Shown here: one piece after another, positions 26,702 through 35,983 of the stretch
How the letters are laid out: each line of letters opens with the position of its first letter
Position numbering within the stretch: the first letter of the stretch is position 1
Source of the DNA: Candidatus Gerdarchaeota archaeon
GTDB lineage: Archaea; Asgardarchaeota; Heimdallarchaeia; JABLTI01
Assembly: GCA_016840945.1 (NCBI GenBank)
Contig: JAEORJ010000339.1
Coordinates: 18,149 to 82,148, forward strand
DNA: 64,000 nt
Direction: 5' to 3'
Program-made: the position numbers and the translations under genes
Notes under the pieces: generated by a model
The model's input: the letters and a program-made list of their open reading frames with translations, nothing else
Told to the model about the DNA's origin: nothing
Database searches by the model: none

Positions 26702-27559
26702 TTATTCATTGATTATCGATTCTATAGGATCAATTTCAATGAAATTTGTTCGTCGTTTGTTAGCAACTATACCATCAATTACATAAAAAATGTTCAATAG
26801 TATTATTGATACTAATTGAAGTATCAGAAAGAGATAAGGTTTCGTAGCAAAGATTGAATTCTCTAATAAATGGAAATTGGGGTATGCTTCTGGATATATG
26901 AAATTAAAATAAACTTGGTCTAATATTACTGTTGAAAACATCCAGAATGATATATTAATGATTAATCCAATTAAAAATCTTAAACTTATTTTTATTATCT
27001 TCTTCTCCTCATTAAAACCAATTATTTTCCAACAACGAGCATAGTACCAATAGATGGAGCTGAAAATTGTTATTATTTGCAAAATAATAATTCCAGCAAT
27101 GAGTATACCATCAATTACTGATGGTGTATATCTTAAAGGACTTGCAGTTGCACCTCCGGGGAAATGTTCCGTTACATATTGATACGGGAATCCTGAAAAG
27201 CGAAAGATGGCAAAAATTATTGTTGATATTAATAGAAAAATAATGCCTTCAAAAGCTGCTAATACTAACTTTCCGAGTAGATCCTTTTTTCTAAAAGAGG
27301 GATTATTCCAATTTTCGAAAGTTTCCTTATCAGCAACAATAAAATAAGCTGATGCCCAGAGTAATGCACAGAAGATTACAACTTTGAAAATATCCAGAAA
27401 ATAAAAATAAGCATTGAAATTTCCAGTTACCATCGAACATACAAATGCAACAATGATAAGTATAACGTACAAACTTATTCTGAACTTAATTAATTTTCTT
27501 TTCCAATAATCACTTGTTTTAATTAAGAACTTTGTTCTTTTTATTGTTGATTTGATCAT
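26702..27559 (-). CDS. Multi-pass membrane protein of unknown function
   Basis: A 285-residue protein with about six hydrophobic helices (near residues 32-52, 60-80, 108-130, 150-175, 195-220 and 235-260 of the chosen form). The general form is Yip1-like, but no diagnostic motif is seen, so I leave it unnamed. ATG 27559 has GGAGAGAG directly upstream; an in-frame ATG at 27607 would add 16 residues that include that ribosome site. It is divergent from the NIPA-like gene. No polar catalytic residues are conserved enough to suggest an activity. Confidence 0.5.
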   Translation of the reverse strand: MIKSTIKRTKFLIKTSDYWKRKLIKFRISLYVILIIVAFVCSMVTGNFNAYFYFLDIFKVVIFCALLWASAYFIVADKETFENWNNPSFRKKDLLGKLVLAAFEGIIFLLISTIIFAIFRFSGFPYQYVTEHFPGGATASPLRYTPSVIDGILIAGIIILQIITIFSSIYWYYARCWKIIGFNEEKKIIKISLRFLIGLIINISFWMFSTVILDQVYFNFIYPEAYPNFHLLENSIFATKPYLFLILQLVSIILLNIFYVIDGIVANKRRTNFIEIDPIESIINE

Positions 27560-27731
27560 CTCTCTCCAACCTAGAAATATATTATCGTTAAAACCTATAT
27601 TAACCATTTCTTATTTTTTTGTTATGTGGAAAAATTTTGTGATTATGAAAAGTATTTTTAAAGGGATAATATTCTTATTTTACAAACGCAAAATAACATC
27701 ACCTAAAGCGGAACTTTTTAGGAGATAAGCA

Positions 27732-28778
27732 ATGGTCTCAGATAATGTAGTAGCAGTTTTAATAGCTATAGTAGCAAATTCGCTGTACAATACAGGTTTA
27801 ATTTTCAAAAGGAAAGGAGCTTGTACACTACCAGATATAGATGAACAATCCGCATGGCAAAATATTAAGAATTTTGCACGGTGCAAAACTTGGGTTTTTG
27901 GTTTTAGTTTAACAATTATTCAATGGTTTCCTTTAATGTATGCTGTTAGTATAGGTTCCCTTTCATTAATAGCTCCAACAATGGGAATTGGATTTATTGT
28001 GTTAATATTACTCTCATGGTTATATTTGAAAGAACCAATAAAACCAATAGAAATCGTTGGAATCATTATAGTTATAGGTGCTATAACAACACTATATGTT
28101 ATTGCTCCAATTGAATCAGGTAATTATGATTTAGAAGCAATGAATCTTTTCTTTAGAGAAGCTAATGCTATAGGTTTTCTCTGTGCTTTTATCGCTATTG
28201 TTGCTACATTACGTATAGTAAGTCATAAAAGGAAATTCCCTCAAGTCGGAGCTCTATTAGCAATCTGCTCTGGTTTATCTTATGCTTTAGCAACAATTTT
28301 TGCTAAAGGTGCTATTGGAAGCTTAGATTTTAGTAATGTTGCTGATTTTCTTAAAAATTCATTAAAAGCTTGGCAATGGTGGATTTATCTGTTTTTAATG
28401 TGTTGTGGTTATCTTATTGCATTTACTTCGCAGCAAATGGCTTTGCAGAAAGGTAAGGCATTAGTTGTTTCACCAACAATTGATATCTCAAGAGTTTTCA
28501 TGCAAATTATGGCTGGAATTTTTGTCTTTAATGAATGGCATACTATTTGGCCAACGCTATTATTATGGCAAAAAGTGATTAAAGTGCTATCAATATTCTT
28601 TATTATATTTGGCATCTCTTTATTATCATTCTTCAAAGCTAAAAAAGAAGAACATGAAGATGAAGTAAAAAGACGTAAAGCTACAATTGAAGAATCAACT
28701 GAAAATAATATTGAAATAATAGCTACGGAAGAAATATCTGAAGAAAAGGACATATCAAATTTAGAAGCTGATCTTTAA
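27732..28778 (+). CDS. NIPA-like / EamA-fold membrane transporter
   Basis: A 348-residue protein with nine to ten membrane helices in the drug/metabolite transporter fold. It most resembles NIPA-type magnesium transporters: an early IVANSLYNTGLIFKRKGA segment, then SIGSLSLIAPTMGIGFIVLILLS and the C-terminal CCGYLIAFTSQQMALQKGKAL. The last 50 residues are a charged cytoplasmic tail. AGGAGATAAGCA precedes the ATG, a clear ribosome site. Substrate is inferred only; Mg2+ is the family suggestion. The gene ends at a perfect hairpin shared with the convergent DegV gene. Confidence 0.7.
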   Translation: MVSDNVVAVLIAIVANSLYNTGLIFKRKGACTLPDIDEQSAWQNIKNFARCKTWVFGFSLTIIQWFPLMYAVSIGSLSLIAPTMGIGFIVLILLSWLYLKEPIKPIEIVGIIIVIGAITTLYVIAPIESGNYDLEAMNLFFREANAIGFLCAFIAIVATLRIVSHKRKFPQVGALLAICSGLSYALATIFAKGAIGSLDFSNVADFLKNSLKAWQWWIYLFLMCCGYLIAFTSQQMALQKGKALVVSPTIDISRVFMQIMAGIFVFNEWHTIWPTLLLWQKVIKVLSIFFIIFGISLLSFFKAKKEEHEDEVKRRKATIEESTENNIEIIATEEISEEKDISNLEADL

Positions 28779-28799
28779 CGATAGTCAAATAAAAACAGG

Positions 28800-28832
28800 A
28801 AGAAGAATTTTATAAGAAATTCTTCTTTTACA
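28800..28832. terminator. Bidirectional stem-loop terminator between NIPA-like and DegV genes
   Basis: An 11-bp perfect stem (28800-28810 with 28817-28827, loop TATAAG) made of AAGAAGAATTT and its complement. T-rich sequence follows it on the plus strand, and it sits between two convergent genes. It overlaps only noncoding sequence. Confidence 0.65.
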
Positions 28833-29706
28833 AATCTAATAGCTCTTTATTGAATTCGCCAATCCAAGCAATAAATAATCCACCTGGACCTAAATGTGTG
28901 CCCACTCCGGGACCAACTTCGATTATATCAATTTTCTTTGGTGCATTAGGAAGATCTTTTATTGCTTTTGCTAATTTTTCAGCTGTCTCCAGATTTGCTG
29001 TATGACCAATTACCATCGACTCAAGTGCTTGTTCTTTTAATGTTTTTTCTGTGAAGTTAAGCAACAAATTGTATATATTCTCTATACCTCTCACTTTTCC
29101 AATATTAGCTATTTCACCATCTTCCAAGCTGATTATTGGTTTTACCTGCATCAGATTTCCCATAGTAGAAGCCATTTTCCCTATACGTCCTCCTTTTTGT
29201 AAATAGGTGAGTGTAGGTATACCTCCAAAAGCATGAGTTTTAAGTAGTAGAACGTCTTGATAATATTTTTCTAATTCGTCTCGAGATGAACCTTCTATTG
29301 CCTTTTTAGCGATCTCTGATACTATTATCCCCATTGGTATAGTAATGTATTTTGAATCGATGACTAGTACCTTATCATCAAAATATTCATTTGCTACCTT
29401 CAAAGCAACACTATACATATTGCTAAGTTTTGAGCTTGTGCAAAAAACAATAATCTCATCATTTTTTGTTAGTGCTTCTTTATAAGCTTCCATATAATCC
29501 TTTGGCGAAGGAACAGAAGTGCCAGGCATTTCTTTATCATGAACTAACCTACGATAAAATTCTTCATTTGTTATATCAACATAATGTTTTCTTACTTCTT
29601 CATCTCCAAAAATGATCTTCCCAGGAACGATTGTAATGTCATATTTTTTTATAATTTCAACTGGTAAATCACAATTGGAATCTGAAACAATTCCAACTTT
29701 TGCCAT
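28828..29706 (-). CDS. DegV family fatty-acid-binding protein
   Basis: A 292-residue DegV-family protein. Bacterial members (FakB) bind fatty acids and present them to a kinase. Typical segments are visible: VGIVSDSNCDLP at 3-14, GTSVPSPKDYMEAY near 62-75, FCTSSKLSNMYSVA near 88-101 (polar ligand-binding loop), TYLQKGGRIGKM near 167-178 and the final GPGVGTHLGPGGLFIAWIG. No fakA-like kinase is in the window. It is transcribed away from the second MMPL gene's terminator. The start ATG at 29706 has GGAG before it. Its lipid ligand in an archaeon, whose membranes are isoprenoid, is unclear. Confidence 0.9.
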   Translation of the reverse strand: MAKVGIVSDSNCDLPVEIIKKYDITIVPGKIIFGDEEVRKHYVDITNEEFYRRLVHDKEMPGTSVPSPKDYMEAYKEALTKNDEIIVFCTSSKLSNMYSVALKVANEYFDDKVLVIDSKYITIPMGIIVSEIAKKAIEGSSRDELEKYYQDVLLLKTHAFGGIPTLTYLQKGGRIGKMASTMGNLMQVKPIISLEDGEIANIGKVRGIENIYNLLLNFTEKTLKEQALESMVIGHTANLETAEKLAKAIKDLPNAPKKIDIIEVGPGVGTHLGPGGLFIAWIGEFNKELLDL

Positions 29707-29779
29707 TATTTTATCTCCTTAAAATAAAAGCATACCATCAAGAATAAATACATTTTTAGAAAATCGTCACTTTGGTTAG

Positions 29780-29814
29780 AAAAAGAGTAGAATTTCTAAC
29801 ATAGAAATTCTACT
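29780..29814 (-). terminator. Long perfect stem-loop terminator directly behind the second MMPL gene
   Basis: A 12-bp perfect stem (29787-29798 with 29802-29813, loop of three bases) extends by one more pair into the stop codon of the MMPL gene. Read on the minus strand it is followed by TCTTTTTCTAA. Confidence 0.65.
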
Positions 29815-32800
29815 TAAATTGTTAGATTTGGTGTTATTACTTTTGTAAGAGATTCTTTCATTTGTTCTATGATATTTGGAGTAATTTTTTCTTCGTCTAT
29901 AAATCCTGTAATTATTGGCATCATATCATCCAGCAAATATGAAGCGTTTCTATGATTTGTTGAATTTTTGATTGTTTCCTCTAACGAATATTTAAAGTGG
30001 CGGTTATAAATTTCAACGCCTATTTCATCACCTAACACTTTCATTACAGCAGTAACTTTTGGATCTCGAAAAACTTTTTGGAGCCTTTTTGGACCGGTCC
30101 AATTGTACTTTTGTGCTAAAACCATTATCGATGGTACAAGTATTAAGCGAATGAAAGTGGCATCTAATAATATTGATAATGTGAATGCAAAACCTAATTC
30201 GCTAATATGTAGTAGTGGTGTAAACATTAGAGAGCTAAAAGCTGCTGCCATAACAAAACCACAAGAGGTGATAATCGTTGCTGTGTGATCCAAAGCATGA
30301 ACTATTGCATCTGAATCCATCATTCCTGCTTCACAATATTCTTTGATCCTAGTCACAATGAAAATATCATAATCAAGACCTAAACCCATGAGAATTGAAA
30401 ATAGCATTATTGGTAATAAGAAGAAAATCGGAGCTCCTAATCCTAAACCATAGATTAGCCACAACATGGACAAGCTGAAAATTATGCTCATGCCAATGGT
30501 TAAAATTAGTCTTAATGGTGTAAAGTATGATCCAAATAGGAAAAACAATACCAAAAATACTCCAATGATAACTATAGGTATAACAATAGAATATGATTTC
30601 AATGTTACTTCATTCATTTCATAGAAGTCTCTAGTGATACCTAAAATATAATATTCACTTCCTACTAAGCTTGATAACCTCTTTCTTTGTATAGTATCAG
30701 CTATTAAATCAGGTAAAGATCCCACTAAATCATTAGCTTCATCAGAATATTGATCAACATTCAAATAGATCTCTAAATAGAAGCTATGTTTACTTTCACC
30801 AATAAATCCATTAATTATTTCCAAATAATCTGGATTTATCTCACCATTTACTTCTATTGTTTCAGTCATACCCAGTGGGCAAATTACAGTACGTATTGTC
30901 TTTACAGTATCCAGTGAAATCAATTGATTGCAGATTTTTTGGATATCACTTATTGATTGTGTTGTTAATACTTCGGAGTTGATATTGTTAAAGAGTATTT
31001 GTACAGATATAGGATTTCCAAAACTCATTCTTTCAGCTAATAAATTGGAAGCTTCTCTTTGTGGGAAGTCTTGGGGCATCATGCTCATAAAATCGGTACT
31101 CGTTTTCATCTTGAAGGTTAAATAACCTAATGGTGTGAATACTACTAATGTTCCAATAAAGAAAGCTAGGCCATTTTTAGTGACAAATCTTCCTAGTCTA
31201 TGTATGAAACTAGTATTCTCTTGAGAGTTATCTTTTGTATCATCTTTCTTTCTCTTGGTTAAAGTTGATTTACCTTCAGGTAAAGCTTCATTGGATACTG
31301 TTATTTCTTTTTCTTCAGATGGTCTTATCTTTGCCTTCAGTTTTTTATACCAATTCTTAGGTTGTAATACTCTTTGCAACGCTTTTGGCCAGAAAACTGC
31401 ATCACCTAATAACATTATGAGTGATGGTATAATTAGAATTGAAGCTATTACTGAAAAACCAATTCCTATAACCATGGCTACACCAAGGCTTCGTAATAGT
31501 GGAAAATTAGGAATAATAAGTGCTCCAAAACCAACCATCACTGTAAGACCAGAATGGAAAACTGACTCACCAGCATGCTCAATAGCTGTTTTCAAAGCTT
31601 CCGTTTTAGATGCTCCTTTTTTCAATTCCTCTTGATATCTCGAGAAAATGAAGATACAATAATCAACACCAGCTCCTAAAGATACTACTGACAATAGCAT
31701 TGTACTCATGTAGTGAATATCCATTGCTTTAGAAACCCAGAATAAGAATGCAAAAGAAACCGCTAGAGCAATTCCTATTGTGACTAATGGTAAGAATGGT
31801 GCTACAACACTCTTAAAGATAAAGAATAATATCACAATAACTAAAATCACTGCAATAATGTCAATATAACTCGTCGCTTCTTCTGAAAAGAACATAATAT
31901 TTTCTGTGATGATTATTTCACCAGTATGATATACACACGATTGCGTTATATTCAAATCTTCAATTAGTTGTTGAGCTATTAACCCAATCCATTCATCAGT
32001 TTCAACTAGTATTTGATCTTTCTCCTCTGGATCTTGGTATTGAGAAACATCATAAACAATTTGTACAATAGTACATTTTTTATCTTCACTAAGAACCCAC
32101 TTAGTAATGTCATTATATTCAGTGTCATTGCAAAATTCTTCATATGATTCTATAGGTGAATAGATTTCTAGCACTTTCTCAAAGATTTGATCTGTTAGAT
32201 CTTCAGCTAAAGCACTTTTTGCTGCTTGTGTAGGATTAGCTCCCAAATCATAAATTGCACCAATCATTTCTTGGATTTCACTTTCCGTTAATAAATCCAT
32301 CATTTCAGAGTTTGAAAAATCAAAGAAATTTCCTGCTTGGCTTACAATTATATCTTTCATGTCAATAGTTTCAAAGGTTGTTGCATTGACATCAAGAAGA
32401 TAATTAATCACATCACCTTGACTTAAATAGGCATTAAAAATTGTAGCATGTTCATAGATATTGTTTGATGAATCTGTGCCATCAACGATGGTCATATCAT
32501 TGTTTGTTATTATTGATTGAAAGCTCGTTAACCAATTTTGATAATAGTATTCAAGAATAGGGTGCACTTGTTTTTGATAGTCCTCTAATGATAACCCTGA
32601 ATAGCTGTATAATAACGAATTGGACATATCGAAGGCTAATTGGTTTAAAACTTGGTCATTTACATTACGATAATCATCAAGTGAATTCATTGTTACATCA
32701 TATACTAATTGCACATAATCTGAACTAATTTCGAATCCACTTGCGAAATTAGTGTCCATTTCTATGGTGAATAATACCAAACCGTTTTCTGGGCCATATG

Positions 32801-33467
32801 TATACAAATCGGCATCATATAATCCAAAGTAATAAGTTCTTGAAAAATTGAACCATGTCATTAGATATAATCCTGCGACTTGTTGAGTTAATGTCTGTAA
32901 TTGAGGTAAGGAATCATAAATCATATCATTTGCGTAAGTGATATTTTCGTAAACCATATCATATACAATATCTTTGTATTCATTCATTTGATTCCAAAAA
33001 GTGGCATTATACTCATCACATGCCGATATAATGCTATCCTTTCTAGCTATTACATCTGAGTAATCTGAATTGTCAATTTCCTCTATCAGTTTTTGCAAAT
33101 AATTGATATTATCAGGACTTCCTATCAATTCCTCGGAATCAAGTATTATAATCGTTGTTTGCCTCGAGGTATTTGTGTGGAATTCTTCTTGTAAGATGCT
33201 CTCACCTATATCACTTTCAAGATTTGTTGGAAGGAAATCGCGATCATTATATTTAAGCTGGCCTTGTAAACGTAGTGCAGGATAAATTGCTGCAACAACA
33301 CAAAGCACACTGATTAAAAGAATGAGTTTATAACGTTTTGTTATAAATTCACCCAACCATTTGAAGATGGGCTTTTTCTTCTTATCTTCTTCCTTCGGTA
33401 TTTCCTCTTTTTTTGCTAGTTTGCTTTTTATTTTCTTTACTATTCGATCTATAAATTTCGTTAACAT
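29814..33467 (-). CDS. MMPL/RND-superfamily membrane exporter (second copy)
   Basis: A 1217-residue paralogue of the exporter at 18143, with the same order: Lys-rich cytoplasmic N-terminus, helix 1 near 48-68, a huge extracellular loop with many N-x-S/T sites, helix block with SLGAGVDYCIFIFSRYQEE, a charged linker (KLKAKIRPSEEKE onward), then the second repeat ending in GLGLDYDIFIVTRIKEY. Compared with copy one, it has a longer C-terminal cytoplasmic tail of about 90 residues. Function: proton-driven export of a lipid or hydrophobic compound, by family. Its promoter has a tandem palindromic repeat (33563-33598). The ATG at 33467 is preceded by AAGGAAACAG; a stronger AGGAG stands before an out-of-frame ATG at 33498. 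Confidence 0.9.
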   Translation of the reverse strand: MLTKFIDRIVKKIKSKLAKKEEIPKEEDKKKKPIFKWLGEFITKRYKLILLISVLCVVAAIYPALRLQGQLKYNDRDFLPTNLESDIGESILQEEFHTNTSRQTTIIILDSEELIGSPDNINYLQKLIEEIDNSDYSDVIARKDSIISACDEYNATFWNQMNEYKDIVYDMVYENITYANDMIYDSLPQLQTLTQQVAGLYLMTWFNFSRTYYFGLYDADLYTYGPENGLVLFTIEMDTNFASGFEISSDYVQLVYDVTMNSLDDYRNVNDQVLNQLAFDMSNSLLYSYSGLSLEDYQKQVHPILEYYYQNWLTSFQSIITNNDMTIVDGTDSSNNIYEHATIFNAYLSQGDVINYLLDVNATTFETIDMKDIIVSQAGNFFDFSNSEMMDLLTESEIQEMIGAIYDLGANPTQAAKSALAEDLTDQIFEKVLEIYSPIESYEEFCNDTEYNDITKWVLSEDKKCTIVQIVYDVSQYQDPEEKDQILVETDEWIGLIAQQLIEDLNITQSCVYHTGEIIITENIMFFSEEATSYIDIIAVILVIVILFFIFKSVVAPFLPLVTIGIALAVSFAFLFWVSKAMDIHYMSTMLLSVVSLGAGVDYCIFIFSRYQEELKKGASKTEALKTAIEHAGESVFHSGLTVMVGFGALIIPNFPLLRSLGVAMVIGIGFSVIASILIIPSLIMLLGDAVFWPKALQRVLQPKNWYKKLKAKIRPSEEKEITVSNEALPEGKSTLTKRKKDDTKDNSQENTSFIHRLGRFVTKNGLAFFIGTLVVFTPLGYLTFKMKTSTDFMSMMPQDFPQREASNLLAERMSFGNPISVQILFNNINSEVLTTQSISDIQKICNQLISLDTVKTIRTVICPLGMTETIEVNGEINPDYLEIINGFIGESKHSFYLEIYLNVDQYSDEANDLVGSLPDLIADTIQRKRLSSLVGSEYYILGITRDFYEMNEVTLKSYSIVIPIVIIGVFLVLFFLFGSYFTPLRLILTIGMSIIFSLSMLWLIYGLGLGAPIFFLLPIMLFSILMGLGLDYDIFIVTRIKEYCEAGMMDSDAIVHALDHTATIITSCGFVMAAAFSSLMFTPLLHISELGFAFTLSILLDATFIRLILVPSIMVLAQKYNWTGPKRLQKVFRDPKVTAVMKVLGDEIGVEIYNRHFKYSLEETIKNSTNHRNASYLLDDMMPIITGFIDEEKITPNIIEQMKESLTKVITPNLTI

Positions 33468-33562
33468 CGTAATCTGTTTCCTTAATTTCTGTTTTCATTG
33501 AATCATCTCCTGTGTTTTCTTGTATAGTTGGAATGGTTAGTTCTAATTAGTAGGAAATACTT

Positions 33563-33598
33563 GGTTAGACCTCTAACTATGGTTAGACCTCTAACTAT
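33563..33598. promoter_or_regulatory. Tandem palindromic operator candidate for the second MMPL gene
   Basis: An 18-bp unit GGTTAGACCTCTAACTAT is repeated twice head to tail with no spacer (33563-33580, 33581-33598). Each copy contains the palindrome GTTAGA-CC-TCTAAC, with centres 18 bp apart; a degenerate third site GTTAGTTCTAAT lies at 33536-33547. The tandem ends at 96 bases before the MMPL ATG and covers the expected start of transcription if the AT box at 33616-33625 is the TATA element. This is typical of an archaeal repressor site. Confidence 0.6.
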
Positions 33599-33615
33599 TA
33601 TTGCACCAAACTTCT

Positions 33616-33625
33616 TTTTAAATAT
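33616..33625 (-). promoter_or_regulatory. TATA-like box of the second MMPL gene
   Basis: On the minus strand this reads ATATTTAAAA, a good archaeal TATA match; transcription would then start about 25 bases downstream, near 33595, inside the tandem operator. Spacing is inferred from archaeal consensus. Confidence 0.45.
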
Positions 33626-33729
33626 ATTCATATGAAGCGGTTTTGATCTAATAGAATCAAATTACAAGAAGAAAACATTCAAAATGCTAGACTACTCTCT
33701 TTTTATAGTAAGTTTAGGAATAATAAGTC

Positions 33730-34524
33730 ATGGCCATCTTCAAAGTTGTAGCTCAAAATTTTGATTTATTTGATGAAAATATCACAGCACAGACCGGTAA
33801 AATAACACTCTATCATCTTCATAAAGCAAACGCTTCTGGAGTATTAATTGGTCACCCTGATATTAAAGATAATATCAAAAACATAGAATTGAAATTAAAA
33901 GAAATCATCTCGCTACAAAATCAATATCCAAATGCAGTACCCTATAATGTTATTATGCTAGGTGAAAGTTTCGAAGAATTTTCCAATAATTCATTAACGG
34001 AAATTGCTCAATTAATTAAAAAACGATGCTCTGATATATTTCAAGATATTCCTGATAATTTTATTAAAAAAGCTCTTCTTATCTATGAACCAAAATGGGA
34101 TGAAAAGGATGTTAAAGGGCAAGAATATCATCCTCCAAGCCCAAAATTGATAACTAGAGTAACCAATAAAATGAGAGATTTTCTAATTGAGCGTTTAGGC
34201 CCAGTAGGTTTGAACGTATCATTAATGTATGGTGAAGTAAATAGCCCTGAAAGAGCTGTTGAGGTTCTTTCTGATATTAATTTACAAGGTTTAATGCTTG
34301 GTGCTTCTTGCAAAACCCCTGATCAAATATTAGAATTTATAAGAGCAATACAATATGTCTATGATAACCGAAAGATAATTCTTGTCTGTAATTTTAAAAA
34401 TTATGAATTGAAAAATAGTTATCAAGAGTATATTGAGGCTTTAGCTATTGTTCCCGACAATTTTACAATTTATTTTGCTCCCCCAGCAACGGAGATAAAA
34501 ACGGTACTTGAGTTAATTAAATAA
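33730..34524 (+). CDS. Circularly permuted triosephosphate isomerase
   Basis: TIM interconverts dihydroxyacetone phosphate and glyceraldehyde 3-phosphate. This 264-residue protein matches archaeal TIM in segments but in a rotated order. It starts at beta-strand 3 (FKVVAQNFD, 4-12), continues with the catalytic histidine loop (LIGHPD, His42), the glutamate strand (LLIYEPKW, Glu120), the YGEV phosphate loop (167-170) and the last strand (LMLGAS, 188-193). Then come the elements that open every normal TIM: ILVCNFKNYE with the catalytic Asn221 and Lys223, and strand 2 (TIYFAPP, 246-252). All four catalytic residues are thus present. The region upstream of ATG 33730 has no frame that could supply a missing N-terminus. 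The loop-6 lid sequence differs from standard TIM, so altered substrate specificity is possible. Confidence 0.85.
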   Translation: MAIFKVVAQNFDLFDENITAQTGKITLYHLHKANASGVLIGHPDIKDNIKNIELKLKEIISLQNQYPNAVPYNVIMLGESFEEFSNNSLTEIAQLIKKRCSDIFQDIPDNFIKKALLIYEPKWDEKDVKGQEYHPPSPKLITRVTNKMRDFLIERLGPVGLNVSLMYGEVNSPERAVEVLSDINLQGLMLGASCKTPDQILEFIRAIQYVYDNRKIILVCNFKNYELKNSYQEYIEALAIVPDNFTIYFAPPATEIKTVLELIK

Positions 34525-34637
34525 TTTAAGATAAAAAAACGCTTCATTCTATTAGAGAATTGGTTTTAAAATTATTTACCTTTTAACAATGGAAAATTTA
34601 TTTAATAGAAATTATTTGCTTAATATCAATTAACAAA

Positions 34638-35927
34638 GTGAGATTAATTAGGTTGGTAACATTTCAAACAATAATTCCTTGGATATTATTGATTCTTGTA
34701 GTACTAGCTGTTATCTTTCGCAGAATTGGTAAATTAGAAATTCCAGCTTGGACTGCTTTCCTCATTGCAGCAATTATTTTAGTTTTTACTCAACCAAATG
34801 GTTTTGAAAATGCAGTTTTAGTAATTGCTGATCAAGCTGATGTTTTCGTTTTTCTTTTTGGCATGTTTGTTATTGTTACTGCTTTAGATATGAGTGGGAT
34901 TCTCCAAAAAGGGGCTAAATTTTTGATGAATAGAGCAAAAAATGGTCGCAATCTTCTCTTGTGGATCCATTTAGGTTTTGGTTTATCAGCAGCTATTCTA
35001 ATTAATGATACAGTAGCAATTTTTGCTCCGTTAATATTGATTTATTTTGCAAAGCAAATTCAATGTGAATCAAAACCATTTGTTATTGCTGTAGCAATTG
35101 CTTTGACTTTTGGGTCAGCATTATTTCCTACTGGTAATCCTCAGAATTTTATATTTGCACAAGCAAGTGGTATGCCATTTTTAATCTTTGGGGCATGGAC
35201 ATTAGGACCAACAATTTTAGCTCTACTAGGAAGTTTTCTTTTAATTAGATTATTTTATCGAAAAGAGTTCTGCAGTACACCATATATCGAAGTGCCATCA
35301 TTTTATGAAAAGCATGAATATGAATCCCTTTCTATTCCAGCTCTTGTTGCTCTTGGATTAATGTTAATTGGAATAATTATAACATCTTTTTTTGAAATAT
35401 CTATGGCAATAGTAATTTTAGCTGTTGTAGGAGTTTTTCTTTTTATTAGAAATGAACGTGGTGAAATTCTAGCAAGGTTGGATTGGGGTATATTGTTATT
35501 TTTTGGTGGGATGTTTGTAGTGATTAATTCTGTTACATCCTCTGATATATTCAATAATTGGATAATTTCTCCTCTCCTTTCTCATGCTAAAATTGATTAT
35601 GCTACCTTTACTGTTTTTGTTATAATATTGTTCTTTGCTTCACAACTATTCTCAAATGTTCCTGTAGCAATTATTGTTTCATATATTCTCCCAGGTACAG
35701 TATTAGATACTCCTCTTTTCTGGGTTACAGCAGCATTAACAACCACCTTTGCTGGAGCTACTTCCGTTTTAGGTGCAGCTAGTAATATTATTGTTTTAGA
35801 AACAACTAAAAAAAGAGGTATTGACATTTCGTGGTTTGAATTTACTCGTGTAGGTTTTCCAATCTCAATTGTGTCATTAATAGGTGTTTTTATTTTAGGT
35901 TTAAGTTATATTAGGATAGTATATTAA
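34638..35927 (+). CDS. ArsB/NhaD/SLC13-type ion permease
   Basis: A 429-residue permease with ten to twelve helices in the ion transporter superfamily of ArsB, NhaD and SLC13 (divalent anion:Na+) members. Two repeat motifs are visible: ILINDTVAIFAPLILIYF near 113-130 with the FPTGNPQNFIF loop near 161-171, and the second-half counterparts ASQLFSNVPVAIIVSYIL and GAASNIIVLE. The pattern most resembles ArsB and related Na+/H+ antiporters. No arsenic genes are near. The GTG at 34638 is used as start; there is a TTG five codons further in. No strong ribosome site; it follows the permuted TIM gene by 113 bases. Confidence 0.75.
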   Translation: MRLIRLVTFQTIIPWILLILVVLAVIFRRIGKLEIPAWTAFLIAAIILVFTQPNGFENAVLVIADQADVFVFLFGMFVIVTALDMSGILQKGAKFLMNRAKNGRNLLLWIHLGFGLSAAILINDTVAIFAPLILIYFAKQIQCESKPFVIAVAIALTFGSALFPTGNPQNFIFAQASGMPFLIFGAWTLGPTILALLGSFLLIRLFYRKEFCSTPYIEVPSFYEKHEYESLSIPALVALGLMLIGIIITSFFEISMAIVILAVVGVFLFIRNERGEILARLDWGILLFFGGMFVVINSVTSSDIFNNWIISPLLSHAKIDYATFTVFVIILFFASQLFSNVPVAIIVSYILPGTVLDTPLFWVTAALTTTFAGATSVLGAASNIIVLETTKKRGIDISWFEFTRVGFPISIVSLIGVFILGLSYIRIVY

Positions 35928-35983
35928 ATACGTTAAAAGTTTTAACTCATAGCTTTTTTAAGTGATGATTGGTAGTATAACTT

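Noticed and set aside
33642..33661. TTTGAT/ATCAAA inverted repeat with 8-base loop between the MMPL and TIM genes
   Set aside because: Six-base AT-rich arms are expected by chance; kept out of the feature list.
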